DNA of 52,487 nucleotides from Oscillospiraceae bacterium (GTDB taxonomy: Bacteria; Bacillota; Clostridia; Oscillospirales; CAG-272). Both the position numbers and the translations under genes were made by a program. Positions 1-8,216 of the stretch are shown piece after piece; the first letter of the stretch is position 1; each line of letters starts with the position of its first letter. The notes under the pieces were generated by a model, which had not been told where the DNA came from, searched no databases, and saw nothing but the letters and a program-made list of their open reading frames with translations. Where the stretch lies: NCBI GenBank assembly GCA_015064345.1, contig SVSK01000007.1, forward strand, positions 1-52,487, written 5' to 3'.

Positions 1-322
1 CAAATTACATATAACTTTGTATTAACCTGTTTGAACTTCCTCGTACGGCTTGCATTTTTCGCGGCCGTTATTTTATTTTCACAATTTTATTTTTTCTATG
101 GAGGAAAGCATGGAACAGTTTCTCGCATGGGACATCTCCGACACGTTCAACGGTCTCATGATGATCCCCAACCTGATCGGTGTGCTCTTTATGATCCCGC
201 TGGTCGTTAAGATCACAAAGAACTATATCGACCGTAAGGTTAAGTGCAAGGACGTTGCTCCCATCATCTCTTACGATCCCGAGATCGAAGCTGAAGCAGT
301 TGCAAATCCCGATGAAGAATAA
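1..322 (+). pseudogene. C-terminal end of a sodium:alanine symporter (AGCS family), apparently frameshifted
   Basis: The frame from 110 to 322 encodes the tail of an AGCS-family Na+:alanine/glycine carrier: a WDISDTFNG segment, the MMIPNLIG membrane motif, a last transmembrane helix and a charged cytoplasmic end (VANPDEE). Bases 1-104 are open in a different frame reading a hydrophobic stretch that ends YFFYGG. Removing one A from the AAA run at 105-107 joins both frames as YGGSMEQFLAWD, which suits the family. GGAGG at 100-104 lies 5 nt before an ATG at 110, so a 70-residue remnant could also be translated alone. A true frameshift or an assembly error are both possible; most of the gene lies outside the window. 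Confidence 0.6.
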
Positions 323-338
323 AATATCATAAAACTAA

Positions 339-382
339 AATGCGCTTCCGTTGACTTTAGTCTCGGCGGCGCATTATTTTTC
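339..382 (+). terminator. Putative intrinsic terminator after the symporter
   Basis: Arms AATGCGC (339-345) and GCGCATT (369-375) pair perfectly, with extra GAC/GTC pairing inside, followed by ATTTTTCT. Seen directly; function inferred. Confidence 0.6.
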
Positions 383-391
383 TCCAAAAAC

Positions 392-420
392 TTGTTTTCT
401 TTCCTATGCTATGGTATAAT
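392..420 (+). promoter_or_regulatory. Promoter of the GH31 gene
   Basis: TTGTTT (392-397), 17-nt spacer, TATAAT (415-420) with an extended -10 TG at 412-413. It lies 41 nt before the ATG at 462. Confidence 0.7.
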
Positions 421-461
421 TAATAAAATAATAAATCTATTCCAAAAGCGAGGTACGCTCG

Positions 462-2174
462 ATGAAAAAATACACACTCGGCACACCTGATGAGTTCGTT
501 CCGTCAAAGTTTTGCAAAAAGTTCAACTATGTTGAAACTGATGTGAAATACCCTGCATCCAATTTCAGATGCAAGCAGACCAAGGCAGGCTTTATCGTTG
601 AGTTTCCCATGGAACCGGGCACTCAGGTATTCGGTTTCGGTCTTCAGCTCAAGCAGTTCAACCATACAGGCTCCAAGCTGAAGCTCTGTGTTAACTCTGA
701 CCCTGTTTCAAAGAACGGTGACTCTCATGCGCCTGTTCCCTTCTTCGTTACAAACAAGGGCTACGGTATGTATTTCGATACTGCACGCTACGCTGACTTC
801 TACTGCGGAAAGAGAAAGAAAGCTCCCCGCCAGGTGAATGACGTTATCGAAGGCGGCGGAGATTCCGAGGCAGAGCTTTACAAGATCAGACTTGAAAATG
901 ACCTGGTAATGAGCGTGCTTATCCCCGTTTCCGAGGGTGTTGACGTTTACGTATTCGAGGGCGACACCATTACAGATATTGTTAAGCAGTACAATATGCT
1001 CTCAGGCGGCGGTGCGGACGTTCCCGACTGGGGTCTTGGCATGATGTACCGTTGCTACACACGCTGGGATGCAGAGAGAATCAAGCAGACTGCCGATTAC
1101 ATCAGAGAATCCGACATTCCCTGCGACATGATCGGTATCGAACCCGGTTGGCACAGCCACAAGTATCCCTGCACATTCGAGTGGAATCTTGAAGGCTTCC
1201 CCGATCCCAAGGGCTTTGTTTCATATCTTAAGGATAAGGGCTTCCATGTAAATCTGTGGGAGCATGCATATACGCACCCTGAGAGCTGCCTTTACGACAA
1301 GCTTTACGATTACGCAGGTGACTACTTCACCATGAGCGGTATTGTTCCCGACTTTTCTATTCCCGAAGCGAGAAAGCTCTTTGCCGACCACCACAAGAAA
1401 GAATGTGTTGACATCGGTGTTGACGGCTTCAAGCTTGACGAATGTGACTCCGGAGACTACGTTGGAAGTTGGGGATTCCCCCTTCTCACACAGTTCCCCT
1501 CCGGTATGGACGGTGAGCAGTATCACTCTCTCTTCGGCACACTGTACTCCGGTGTAATGCTTGAAGCGCTGGGAGATACTCCCACATACTCCCTCGTCCG
1601 TCAGATGGGTGCGCTTGCGTCCTCCTATCCCTTCGTTCTTTACAGCGACCTGTACGACCACAGAGAGTTCGTACGCGGTGTTGTCAACTCCAGCCTCTCC
1701 GGACTTCTTTGGTCTCCCGAGGTGCGCTTCTGCTTCGGCACAGAGGACTGCATCCGCCGTCTTCAGATCGTTGCAATGTCTGCAATGTGTCTCGTAAACG
1801 CATGGAACTATGACGGTATTCCGTGGGTAGTTCACGAATGCGAAGAAGAAGCAAGAGAGATCTTCAAGCTCCGCTATAAGATGCTTCCCAGACTCCGCGC
1901 GGCATTTGACGAATACAAGGCTACCGGCAAGCCTCCGATGCGCGCACTTGTAATGGACTACACAAGCGATCCCGAAACATACAAGATCGATGACCAGTGG
2001 CTGTTCTGTGACGATCTGCTAGTTGCACCTATCTTCCCCGGCACCAACGACGAGCGCGACGTATATTTGCCTGTTGATTCGAAGTGGGTAAACTACTACA
2101 CAGACGAACCTGTAGAATCCGGTTGGACACATATTCAGACAAAGGATATTCCGATCTTCAGAAGAGTTGACTGA
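462..2174 (+). CDS. Glycoside hydrolase family 31 (alpha-glycosidase), cytoplasmic
   Basis: A 570-residue TIM-barrel glycosidase without signal peptide. The GH31 nucleophile motif appears as DGFKLDECD with Asp326 as nucleophile, preceded by the strand IGIEPGWH and a hydrophobic barrel strand HVNLWEHAY. A segment YSDLYDHREF (about 394-403) occupies the place where GH31 enzymes carry their acid/base Asp, with Asp396 the likely residue. The all-beta N-terminal domain (about 1-185) is typical of the family. Substrate (alpha-glucoside, xyloside or galactoside) cannot be read from sequence. It starts 41 nt after a good promoter and is followed closely by a large toroid-like protein, so the pair probably handles one oligosaccharide inside the cell. 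Confidence 0.85.
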   Translation: MKKYTLGTPDEFVPSKFCKKFNYVETDVKYPASNFRCKQTKAGFIVEFPMEPGTQVFGFGLQLKQFNHTGSKLKLCVNSDPVSKNGDSHAPVPFFVTNKGYGMYFDTARYADFYCGKRKKAPRQVNDVIEGGGDSEAELYKIRLENDLVMSVLIPVSEGVDVYVFEGDTITDIVKQYNMLSGGGADVPDWGLGMMYRCYTRWDAERIKQTADYIRESDIPCDMIGIEPGWHSHKYPCTFEWNLEGFPDPKGFVSYLKDKGFHVNLWEHAYTHPESCLYDKLYDYAGDYFTMSGIVPDFSIPEARKLFADHHKKECVDIGVDGFKLDECDSGDYVGSWGFPLLTQFPSGMDGEQYHSLFGTLYSGVMLEALGDTPTYSLVRQMGALASSYPFVLYSDLYDHREFVRGVVNSSLSGLLWSPEVRFCFGTEDCIRRLQIVAMSAMCLVNAWNYDGIPWVVHECEEEAREIFKLRYKMLPRLRAAFDEYKATGKPPMRALVMDYTSDPETYKIDDQWLFCDDLLVAPIFPGTNDERDVYLPVDSKWVNYYTDEPVESGWTHIQTKDIPIFRRVD

Positions 2175-2193
2175 TTTTCGGAGCTTATACGAA

Positions 2194-4104
2194 ATGATTT
2201 ACAATCTCCCATTTGACGTAGTTTTCTGCCCTGACTATAAAACTGAAACAATAGTTGAAGGTTGGCGTCAGGCAGAAGCGGAAGGATATACATACTACGA
2301 AACAAAAATCGGCTCTCTTTGCTTCTTTTTGCTCTCACACATTGACGGAAATATGTACCTGAAGGTATTCAATTCCGGGAGTGAAGCGGTAACGGGATTC
2401 GTTGGCGTCAGATTCCCTTGGCGGCACGGTAAGGACTCTTACACACTTGTGCCTGCTATATATTACGACGGCAACTGTGGTGAGACATACGAGATCCCGA
2501 AGATATCTCTACCGGATATGCCCAAGTTCTCCGCGTCAATATCCGCCGCATCTTATCCTACGGTCATTGCCAAAGACGGTGTGCAGGGATACGCTTACGA
2601 TTTCTCTCCCACATCCTTTGCAGGTTGGAACGGAATAGAGCTGGATGCAGAAAAATCCACATTCACCATATTTGCTCCTGCCAAGGAAGAGGATATATAT
2701 GAATGCGGAAACTTCCGTGGCGAGAGCAGACCTCCCTTCACATGGCATAAATACAGCACAGTCTGCATCCGTTTCAGACGCAGTGAGTTCGACTGTCCCG
2801 AAATAAAGTCAGTTTTCGATTACCATTGGAATACTGCCATCCGAAACAAGCTCTATCCTGCATCAAACTCTCCCAAGCTGTCGGAATCCGAGGGTGCTTC
2901 CCTTGTCCGCGACTGGGTATATGATATGCACATGCTCATTACTCCCAAGGACGAGCCACTTATTCTTGCCGCTTTCATGGATCAGAATAACCGTTGGCCC
3001 AGTCCCGTGTGCGCCGAATGGGGAATTCAGATCGGTTGGTCAAGCGGTACACTTACTGCCCTGCCAATGCTTAAATTCGGTGGAAAGTACAGAGAGTTTG
3101 CCATCCGCTACTTTGACTTTATTGCGACAAACGGAAACTCAAAGAGCGGTGTTAAGTATTCCGTATACGATGGAAATCGGTGGATGACTCCCGACCATCC
3201 CGAATACGGCAACCGTGATTACAACCACCTCCGTTTCTGGGGAGATCATCTCTATTACCTCGGCCGAGCTATTACTTTTGAGCGTAAGTCGGGCATCAGT
3301 CATCCCTTGTGGGAGAAGGAATTCCGCTGTGGTATTGACATCATCATAGGCGTTTGGAACCGTGAGCATGACTTCGGATACAGCTGGAATATTGAAGGCG
3401 AGCAAGTAGAGATAAAGCGTCGCGGAACAACCGTAGGTGCTTACTGCTTAGCTGCTCTCTCCGAGGCTGTGGCACTTTATCCGAACGACGAAGAACTGAG
3501 ACGTGTGTTCGAGGAAGCCTGCAAAGCATACTACAAGCGCTGGATTCTCACAGGTCACACTTGTGGCGGTCCTACAGATATTCTTGACGCAGATGACTCC
3601 GAAAGCTGTGCAACACTTGCAACTGCACTTGTACGTCAGTATCAGCTCCTCGGTGGCAAAGATAAGCTTGAGATGGCAGTTGACGCCTGCAAGATGTTTG
3701 CAACGTGGGTTGTGAACTATCAGCCTGCCTTCCCGGGTGGATCGATGTTTGAGGGAATCAACGTATGCGGCGGTGTTATTGCAAACGTACAAAACCGACA
3801 CATAGGACCCGGCATTTGCGTAAATTCCGCAAGATTCCTTTACGATATTGGTGAGATCACAGGGGACTCAAGATTTACCGATCTGTACTACCGTATCAAA
3901 CACGCGGCGATAAACATGATGTCGTCATATGACGGAGAATTTTTCGGGCTGACCTTTGATTCTCCTTTCATGAAAGGTATGCTCAGTGAACAGATAAACA
4001 TCACAGACGCACTCAATCCTGCAGGTGAGACATGGAAAGTCAGCGCTTGCTGGCCTGCTTCTGCGGTACTTATGGGTTGGTTTGACACTCCCGACACAAA
4101 ATAA
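2194..4104 (+). CDS. Large hypothetical protein, possible (alpha/alpha) toroid carbohydrate enzyme
   Basis: About 636 residues, no signal peptide, no membrane segments, and no motif I can name. The N-terminal third looks beta-rich; the C-terminal half (from about residue 360) alternates helices with conserved aromatic and acidic residues (YSWNIEGEQ, GGPTDILDADDSE, SSYDGEFFGLTFDSP), as in six-hairpin glycosidases and lyases. That class is an inference. GGAG at 2180-2183 sits 10 nt before the ATG at 2194; a TTG at 2167 overlapping the upstream stop would add nine residues but has no spaced ribosome site. It follows the GH31 gene directly with no promoter, so co-expression and a shared glycan substrate are likely. 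Confidence 0.6.
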   Translation: MIYNLPFDVVFCPDYKTETIVEGWRQAEAEGYTYYETKIGSLCFFLLSHIDGNMYLKVFNSGSEAVTGFVGVRFPWRHGKDSYTLVPAIYYDGNCGETYEIPKISLPDMPKFSASISAASYPTVIAKDGVQGYAYDFSPTSFAGWNGIELDAEKSTFTIFAPAKEEDIYECGNFRGESRPPFTWHKYSTVCIRFRRSEFDCPEIKSVFDYHWNTAIRNKLYPASNSPKLSESEGASLVRDWVYDMHMLITPKDEPLILAAFMDQNNRWPSPVCAEWGIQIGWSSGTLTALPMLKFGGKYREFAIRYFDFIATNGNSKSGVKYSVYDGNRWMTPDHPEYGNRDYNHLRFWGDHLYYLGRAITFERKSGISHPLWEKEFRCGIDIIIGVWNREHDFGYSWNIEGEQVEIKRRGTTVGAYCLAALSEAVALYPNDEELRRVFEEACKAYYKRWILTGHTCGGPTDILDADDSESCATLATALVRQYQLLGGKDKLEMAVDACKMFATWVVNYQPAFPGGSMFEGINVCGGVIANVQNRHIGPGICVNSARFLYDIGEITGDSRFTDLYYRIKHAAINMMSSYDGEFFGLTFDSPFMKGMLSEQINITDALNPAGETWKVSACWPASAVLMGWFDTPDTK

Positions 4105-4109
4105 TAAAA

Positions 4110-4145
4110 AAGCGGTGACTTCAATGGATTTCGAAATCACCGCTT
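4110..4145. terminator. Bidirectional terminator between convergent genes
   Basis: AAGCGGTGA (4110-4118) and TCACCGCTT (4137-4145) form a perfect 9-bp stem flanked by A-rich sequence on the left and ATTCTTTT on the right, between the + toroid-like gene and the - cyclase gene. Confidence 0.85.
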
Positions 4146-4154
4146 ATTCTTTTG

Positions 4155-4748
4155 TTAGAGCTCAATGAGCACAGCTCGGCATGGTGAACCGTCCGCTCCT
4201 TTTATGGAGATAGGTGCCGCGCTCAGAATATATACTCCGTCCGGTACTTGACTGAGTCTGATTCCCTCAAGCAAAACAACTTCTGCTCCGAGTAACACTT
4301 TGTGTACAGCAATAGGTCCATCCTCCGGTCCAACTGTCTGGGATTCGTTGCCCACGAGAGCCACGCCCGATTCAGCGAACACTTCTGCCGCCTCAAGAGT
4401 TACAGTAGCCTTGCCTTTTATAAGTATTCGCTTTGCAGATTCAGCGCATTTGCTTCTTGCTGCCTCGAGAATTGCTCTTGCACCGCCGGCATCAATATCA
4501 CCTGTCATCTCTTTGACGAACGCATATCCAACAAGCTTTGTAAGATCAAGCTGTTCTACAGTTTTGCCGTCCTCAAGGAAGTGAAATGGCGCATCAATGT
4601 GAGTTCCGTTGTGGGCACACATGGAAAACGCAGTCAGGTTGCAAATGTTGCCGTCAGCAATAGAATAAAGTCTTTCCGCTTTAGGGGCAGGGTCACCGGG
4701 AAACACAACACATTCGGTAAGTTCCTGCGAAATATCGTAAATTTTCAT
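4155..4748 (-). CDS. Cyclase-family metal-dependent hydrolase (kynurenine formamidase-like)
   Basis: 197 residues. The metal-binding signature HNGTHIDAPFHF (about 46-57) identifies the cyclase superfamily, whose members include kynurenine formamidase (KynB) and isatin hydrolase, acting on amides, lactones or lactams with bound Zn or Mn. No kynurenine genes are nearby, so the substrate is open. It is the last gene of the long minus-strand run and starts 15 nt after the chromate-transporter gene stops; its 3' end is closed by the terminator at 4110-4145. Confidence 0.8.
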   Translation of the reverse strand: MKIYDISQELTECVVFPGDPAPKAERLYSIADGNICNLTAFSMCAHNGTHIDAPFHFLEDGKTVEQLDLTKLVGYAFVKEMTGDIDAGGARAILEAARSKCAESAKRILIKGKATVTLEAAEVFAESGVALVGNESQTVGPEDGPIAVHKVLLGAEVVLLEGIRLSQVPDGVYILSAAPISIKGADGSPCRAVLIEL

Positions 4749-4763
4749 TCATTCCACCCCGTT

Positions 4764-5330
4764 TTACAGAGAATACACTATCATTCCAAGCACCGCAGAT
4801 ATTACGATAAGCAGTATTGGGGAGATCTTTTTCTTCTTGATCTTCTGCCACAGAAAAGCGATCAAAGTAACAATAGCGAATATTATCACTGCGCCAAGAT
4901 CAACTGAGAAGCCGTCTGCAGTAAGTCCGAGAAGTGTAGTAAGAAGCATTGTCACACCCACACCGGTAATAAGGCCAACAACGCAAGGACGGATACCGCC
5001 AAGCACTGCTTTTACACCTTTGTATTTAAGAAATCCGGTGATAACTGACGAAATAAGCAGAATTATTATAAATGACGGAAGGACTACACCCAGTGTTGCC
5101 AGCATAGCACCAAATATTCCGCCCTGTTCAGAGCCGATAAATGTTGCCATATTTACCGCAATAGGTCCGGGAGTGGATTCTGATACTGCAATCATGTTAA
5201 GCAGTTCTTCTTCACCAAGCCAACCGTGAGAGAGTACCTTTTCGCGGATGAGCGGGATCATAGCATAGCCGCCGCCGAAGGAAACCGCGCCAATTTCAAG
5301 GAAAGTAAGGAAAAGCTGAAGATAAATCAT
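4764..5330 (-). CDS. Chromate transporter family protein, second half-size subunit
   Basis: 188 residues, about six membrane segments. It carries the CHR-family signatures SFGGGYAMIPL (about 17-27) and SESTPGPIAVN. Short-chain CHR proteins are encoded as adjacent pairs that together equal one full-length ChrA; the 4-bp overlap with the neighbour (5327-5330) is the usual arrangement. The family exports chromate, though many members have unproven substrates. Confidence 0.85.
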   Translation of the reverse strand: MIYLQLFLTFLEIGAVSFGGGYAMIPLIREKVLSHGWLGEEELLNMIAVSESTPGPIAVNMATFIGSEQGGIFGAMLATLGVVLPSFIIILLISSVITGFLKYKGVKAVLGGIRPCVVGLITGVGVTMLLTTLLGLTADGFSVDLGAVIIFAIVTLIAFLWQKIKKKKISPILLIVISAVLGMIVYSL

Positions 5331-5935
5331 TCTTTATCCTCCTTTCCCGCGCGAGCTTTATTTACAAGAGATGCACAAAATCCGATAGCACCGCAGATAA
5401 GGATGAAGTAAATGCTCGAGAACTTAACGGAGAAGATCGAGAACAATACTGAACAAAGCAGTACCACCGTGATGATTGTGAGATTGAACGGTGTTTTCTT
5501 CACGCCCTTGAGCATCTTGATACCTGCAGAGAGGATCAGGTATACCACGCAAGCCTGAATTCCGCGGAAAGCGTATTCCACGATTGTCAGCTTGAGGAAT
5601 GCATCCAAAAACAGGGATATTACGAAAATTATCACGAATGATGGAATGCAGACACCGAGAGTGCCGAAAAACGATCCCCAAAATCCGCCAACCTTGTATC
5701 CTATGTAAGTGGATGAGTTGATCGCAATAGGACCGGGAGTTGACTCTGCAATTGCCACCATATCAAGGAATTCTTCCTTTTCCATCCACTTTTTCTTTTC
5801 AACGAACTCGTTCTGCAGAAGAGCAATCATGGCATATCCGCCGCCGAACGTAAAGAGCCCGATCTTCAGCATTGTGAGAAACATGTTCAGCACAACGCCT
5901 CTCTTTTTCACTTTGTTGTCCATACTAATTCTCAT
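5327..5935 (-). CDS. Chromate transporter family protein, first half-size subunit
   Basis: 202 residues, about six membrane segments, with FTFGGGYAMIALL and AESTPGPIAIN matching the partner gene. The ATG at 5935 has GAGG just upstream; a second ATG at 5923 (MDNKVKK) is possible. It begins 5 nt after the peroxiredoxin stop, and its 3' end overlaps the second subunit by 4 bp, so the two halves are translationally coupled. The paired architecture suggests a heterodimeric oxyanion exporter in the cytoplasmic membrane. Confidence 0.85.
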   Translation of the reverse strand: MRISMDNKVKKRGVVLNMFLTMLKIGLFTFGGGYAMIALLQNEFVEKKKWMEKEEFLDMVAIAESTPGPIAINSSTYIGYKVGGFWGSFFGTLGVCIPSFVIIFVISLFLDAFLKLTIVEYAFRGIQACVVYLILSAGIKMLKGVKKTPFNLTIITVVLLCSVLFSIFSVKFSSIYFILICGAIGFCASLVNKARAGKEDKE

Positions 5936-5940
5936 TTACC

Positions 5941-6402
5941 TCATTCTCCCTTGAGATACGACAGAATTTCCGCTGCATTTGTGTCAGGCTTCACTTTCGG
6001 CATGACCTTTTCGATGTTTCCGCCCTCGTCAATGATGAATGTGGATCTTACCACTCCCATTGACACCTTGCCGTATAGTTTCTTCTCCTGCCACACGCCG
6101 TATGCCTGTACTGCATCAAGCTCCGTGTCAGAAAGAAGAGTAAACGGAAGTGAGTATTTCTCGGCAAACTTCACATGAGACTGAACACTGTCTCGGCTGA
6201 TTCCAATTACCGCGACTCCAAGGTCAGAAAAGCCCTTATACGCCGAGGCAAAAGCGCAAGCTTGACGTGTACAACCGGGAGTGTTATCTTTCGGATAAAA
6301 GTACAGCACCACCTTTTTTCCGAGAAAGTCAGACAGCGATACCATATTGCCGTCTTTGTCGGGGAGTGTGAAATTCGGTGCTTTTGTTCCTATTTCAAGC
6401 AT
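5941..6402 (-). CDS. bcp: Thiol peroxidase of the Bcp/PrxQ peroxiredoxin family
   Basis: 153 residues. Peroxidatic Cys44 and resolving Cys49 lie in TPGCTRQAC, the spacing typical of PrxQ/Bcp two-Cys enzymes, preceded by VVLYFYPKDN. It reduces hydrogen and organic peroxides using thioredoxin. The start is set at 6402 because GGAGG lies 6 nt upstream; an upstream TTG at 6414 overlaps that ribosome site and is unlikely. It lies in a minus-strand run of oxygen and iron genes, which fits peroxide defence. Confidence 0.93.
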   Translation of the reverse strand: MLEIGTKAPNFTLPDKDGNMVSLSDFLGKKVVLYFYPKDNTPGCTRQACAFASAYKGFSDLGVAVIGISRDSVQSHVKFAEKYSLPFTLLSDTELDAVQAYGVWQEKKLYGKVSMGVVRSTFIIDEGGNIEKVMPKVKPDTNAAEILSYLKGE

Positions 6403-6426
6403 AATTTCCTCCAAATCAGTCTGCTG

Positions 6427-7179
6427 TTAACCGAGCAGCACGTCTGTGATAAGCATGATACAGAATCCCACAAGCAATGCGTATGTAGCTCCTCTCTCAC
6501 TTCCGTGAGCATGAGTCTCCGGAATCATCTCGTCGCTTATAACATAAAGCATTGTACCGCCTGCGAAAGCCAAAGCAAAAGGCAATATTGCAGATGCAAT
6601 GCTTACCGCAAAGTAGCCGATCAGCGTACCGACAACTTCTACAAGACCTGTTACCATAGCGCAGAGAAATGTCTTTTTAGGTGTTACACCGGCCGCGAGC
6701 ATAGGACCGATAATAACCATACCTTCGGGAATATTCTGGAGTGCAATACCGCCCGCAATGATCATCGCCTGTGACACGTCTCCCGAGCCAAATCCTACGC
6801 CTGCCGCGATACCCTCGGGCAGATTATGGATCGCGATTGCAGTCACAAATAAGAGCACCTTGCTGAGGCTTGAGTTTTTGTGGTTCTCAATGTCAGCGCC
6901 CATCAGCTTATGAAGATGCGGCACCAGCTTGTCCACAAGATTAAGGCAAAGTGCGCCTGCGAATATTCCCGCAACGGTAATCAGAAGTCCGAATTTACCG
7001 CCATACTCAATGGATGGAAGCACAAGCCCAAGCACTGCCGCTGCAAGCATTACTCCCGCAGCAAAAGATAGAACTATGTCTGAAAACTTATGTGATATTT
7101 TTTTGAATACAAACCCTATAACGGAGCCGATAACTGTCGCGCCACCCACACCTAGTGCAGTCAAAAGTACCATTTCCAT
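6427..7179 (-). CDS. ZIP-family metal transporter
   Basis: 250 residues, about eight membrane helices. Helix IV holds HNLPEGIAAG and helix V holds LQNIPEGM, the two metal-binding signatures of ZIP carriers (ZupT-like). These import zinc, iron or manganese into the cytoplasm. The position between ferritin and peroxiredoxin genes suggests metal supply under redox stress, but ion choice cannot be read. An unusual 9-bp-stem hairpin sits in its leader (7201-7248). Confidence 0.9.
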   Translation of the reverse strand: MEMVLLTALGVGGATVIGSVIGFVFKKISHKFSDIVLSFAAGVMLAAAVLGLVLPSIEYGGKFGLLITVAGIFAGALCLNLVDKLVPHLHKLMGADIENHKNSSLSKVLLFVTAIAIHNLPEGIAAGVGFGSGDVSQAMIIAGGIALQNIPEGMVIIGPMLAAGVTPKKTFLCAMVTGLVEVVGTLIGYFAVSIASAILPFALAFAGGTMLYVISDEMIPETHAHGSERGATYALLVGFCIMLITDVLLG

Positions 7180-7200
7180 AGTTTTTCTCCTCTATACCGT

Positions 7201-7248
7201 ACACACCGAAAGAGTATCGGATGTAAAGTACAACCGATACTCGTGTGT
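7201..7248. promoter_or_regulatory. Strong intercistronic hairpin upstream of the ZIP gene
   Basis: GAGTATCGG (7212-7220) pairs perfectly with CCGATACTC (7234-7242); outer arms ACACAC (7201-7206) and GTGTGT (7243-7248) extend it. On the minus-strand transcript there is no poly-U after it, so it may be a processing or stability element and not a terminator. Confidence 0.5.
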
Positions 7249-7249
7249 T

Positions 7250-7459
7250 TTATACTTTTTCGGGTCCCATCAAGATTTCGGAAATAACGTCAAGCACCTT
7301 GTCATGACATCCACCGCATCCGGTTGAGCAATGAGTGACTTTTTTCACATCCTCAAATGCTTCAAGCACGTCGGAAAAGGTCTTGTGCTCATGGAGAGCA
7401 TTGGCTATATCGTTATAACTTACTTTCTTGCAATTACAAATCGTGTAATTTTCTTTCAT
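7250..7459 (-). CDS. BFD-like [2Fe-2S] protein
   Basis: 69 residues. CxC at Cys8/Cys10 and CGGC at Cys48/Cys51 (plus Cys44) are the cluster ligands expected of the BFD-like [2Fe-2S] domain. Bacterioferritin-associated ferredoxins of this fold help release iron from ferritin; here a ferritin gene lies 200 nt upstream in the same run, which supports that role. It could equally pass electrons to another partner. Confidence 0.85.
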   Translation of the reverse strand: MKENYTICNCKKVSYNDIANALHEHKTFSDVLEAFEDVKKVTHCSTGCGGCHDKVLDVISEILMGPEKV

Positions 7460-7476
7460 GGAGTGCCGCCTCGGAA

Positions 7477-7638
7477 TTATTCAGCCTCGCTGAAGTTGTC
7501 CTTACCTACTCCGCAAAGAGGACATTCGAAATCCTCGGGAAGATCTTCAAACTTTGTGCCGGGAGCAATACCGTTATCGGGATCGCCTACAGCTTCATCA
7601 TATTCCCATCCACATACGTCGCATACATACTTTTTCAT
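7477..7638 (-). CDS. Rubredoxin
   Basis: 53 residues, easily missed for its size. It begins [16 protein letters not shown]; ligands Cys6, Cys9, Cys39 and Cys42 (CPLCG) form the one-iron centre, and the [10 protein letters not shown] segment is diagnostic. GGAGG lies 7 nt before the ATG at 7638. It carries electrons to the flavodiiron protein or to peroxidases, and its place between ferritin and the BFD protein fits an oxygen-reduction chain. Confidence 0.95.
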   Translation of the reverse strand: MKKYVCDVCGWEYDEAVGDPDNGIAPGTKFEDLPEDFECPLCGVGKDNFSEAE

Positions 7639-7670
7639 AATTGTTTCCTCCGTAATATTTAATTTTTATC

Positions 7671-8183
7671 TTACAGCACGAGAGAAGGTGCTGAGTAAAT
7701 TCTTCCTGCAAGCTCCTGATTGAGCATATACAGACTCTTGGGATCTGAGCCGAACAGCTCCATCTTGGATATCAGATCGTTGGCATTTGTCTCTTCCTCG
7801 CCCTGCTCCTTCACGAACCAGTCAAGGAACTGCATTGTACGGAAATCTCTCACGTCATATGCCGCACCGTAAATGTCGTTAATGAGAGATGTAACGTATT
7901 CTTCATGCTCAAGTCCTGCCTTAAGCACGTCCATGTGGCACTCAAATGTCTTATCCGGCTTTGCTATTGCCTCGAGAGTTACAGGCATATTCTCGTTCTG
8001 AAGGTAAGTGTAGAAGAGCATAGCGTGGTCTCTTTCTTCCTGAGCCTGGATCAGATACCAGTTTGCAAATCCGTCAAGTCCCTTTGCCTTGAAGTAGTTT
8101 GAGAAATCCAGATAAAGATATGCGGAGTAAAACTCCTTGTTGATCTGCTGATTCAGTAATTCGTGTACTTTAGCGTTCATCAT
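7671..8183 (-). CDS. Non-haem ferritin
   Basis: 170 residues. The four-helix ferritin carries the ferroxidase ligands in the helix around NKEFYSAYLYLDFSNYF, in EERDHAMLF, and later KEQGEEETNA. It oxidises Fe(II) and stores it in a 24-mer, consuming oxygen or peroxide. The start is placed at 8183 (MMNAKVHELL) because GGAGG lies 8 nt upstream; the open frame continues to a TTG at 8198 that includes the ribosome site. It is the second gene after the flavodiiron protein. Confidence 0.95.
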   Translation of the reverse strand: MMNAKVHELLNQQINKEFYSAYLYLDFSNYFKAKGLDGFANWYLIQAQEERDHAMLFYTYLQNENMPVTLEAIAKPDKTFECHMDVLKAGLEHEEYVTSLINDIYGAAYDVRDFRTMQFLDWFVKEQGEEETNANDLISKMELFGSDPKSLYMLNQELAGRIYSAPSLVL

Positions 8184-8216
8184 TGTAGTGTCCTCCAATA
8201 CAGAATTTATTATTAT

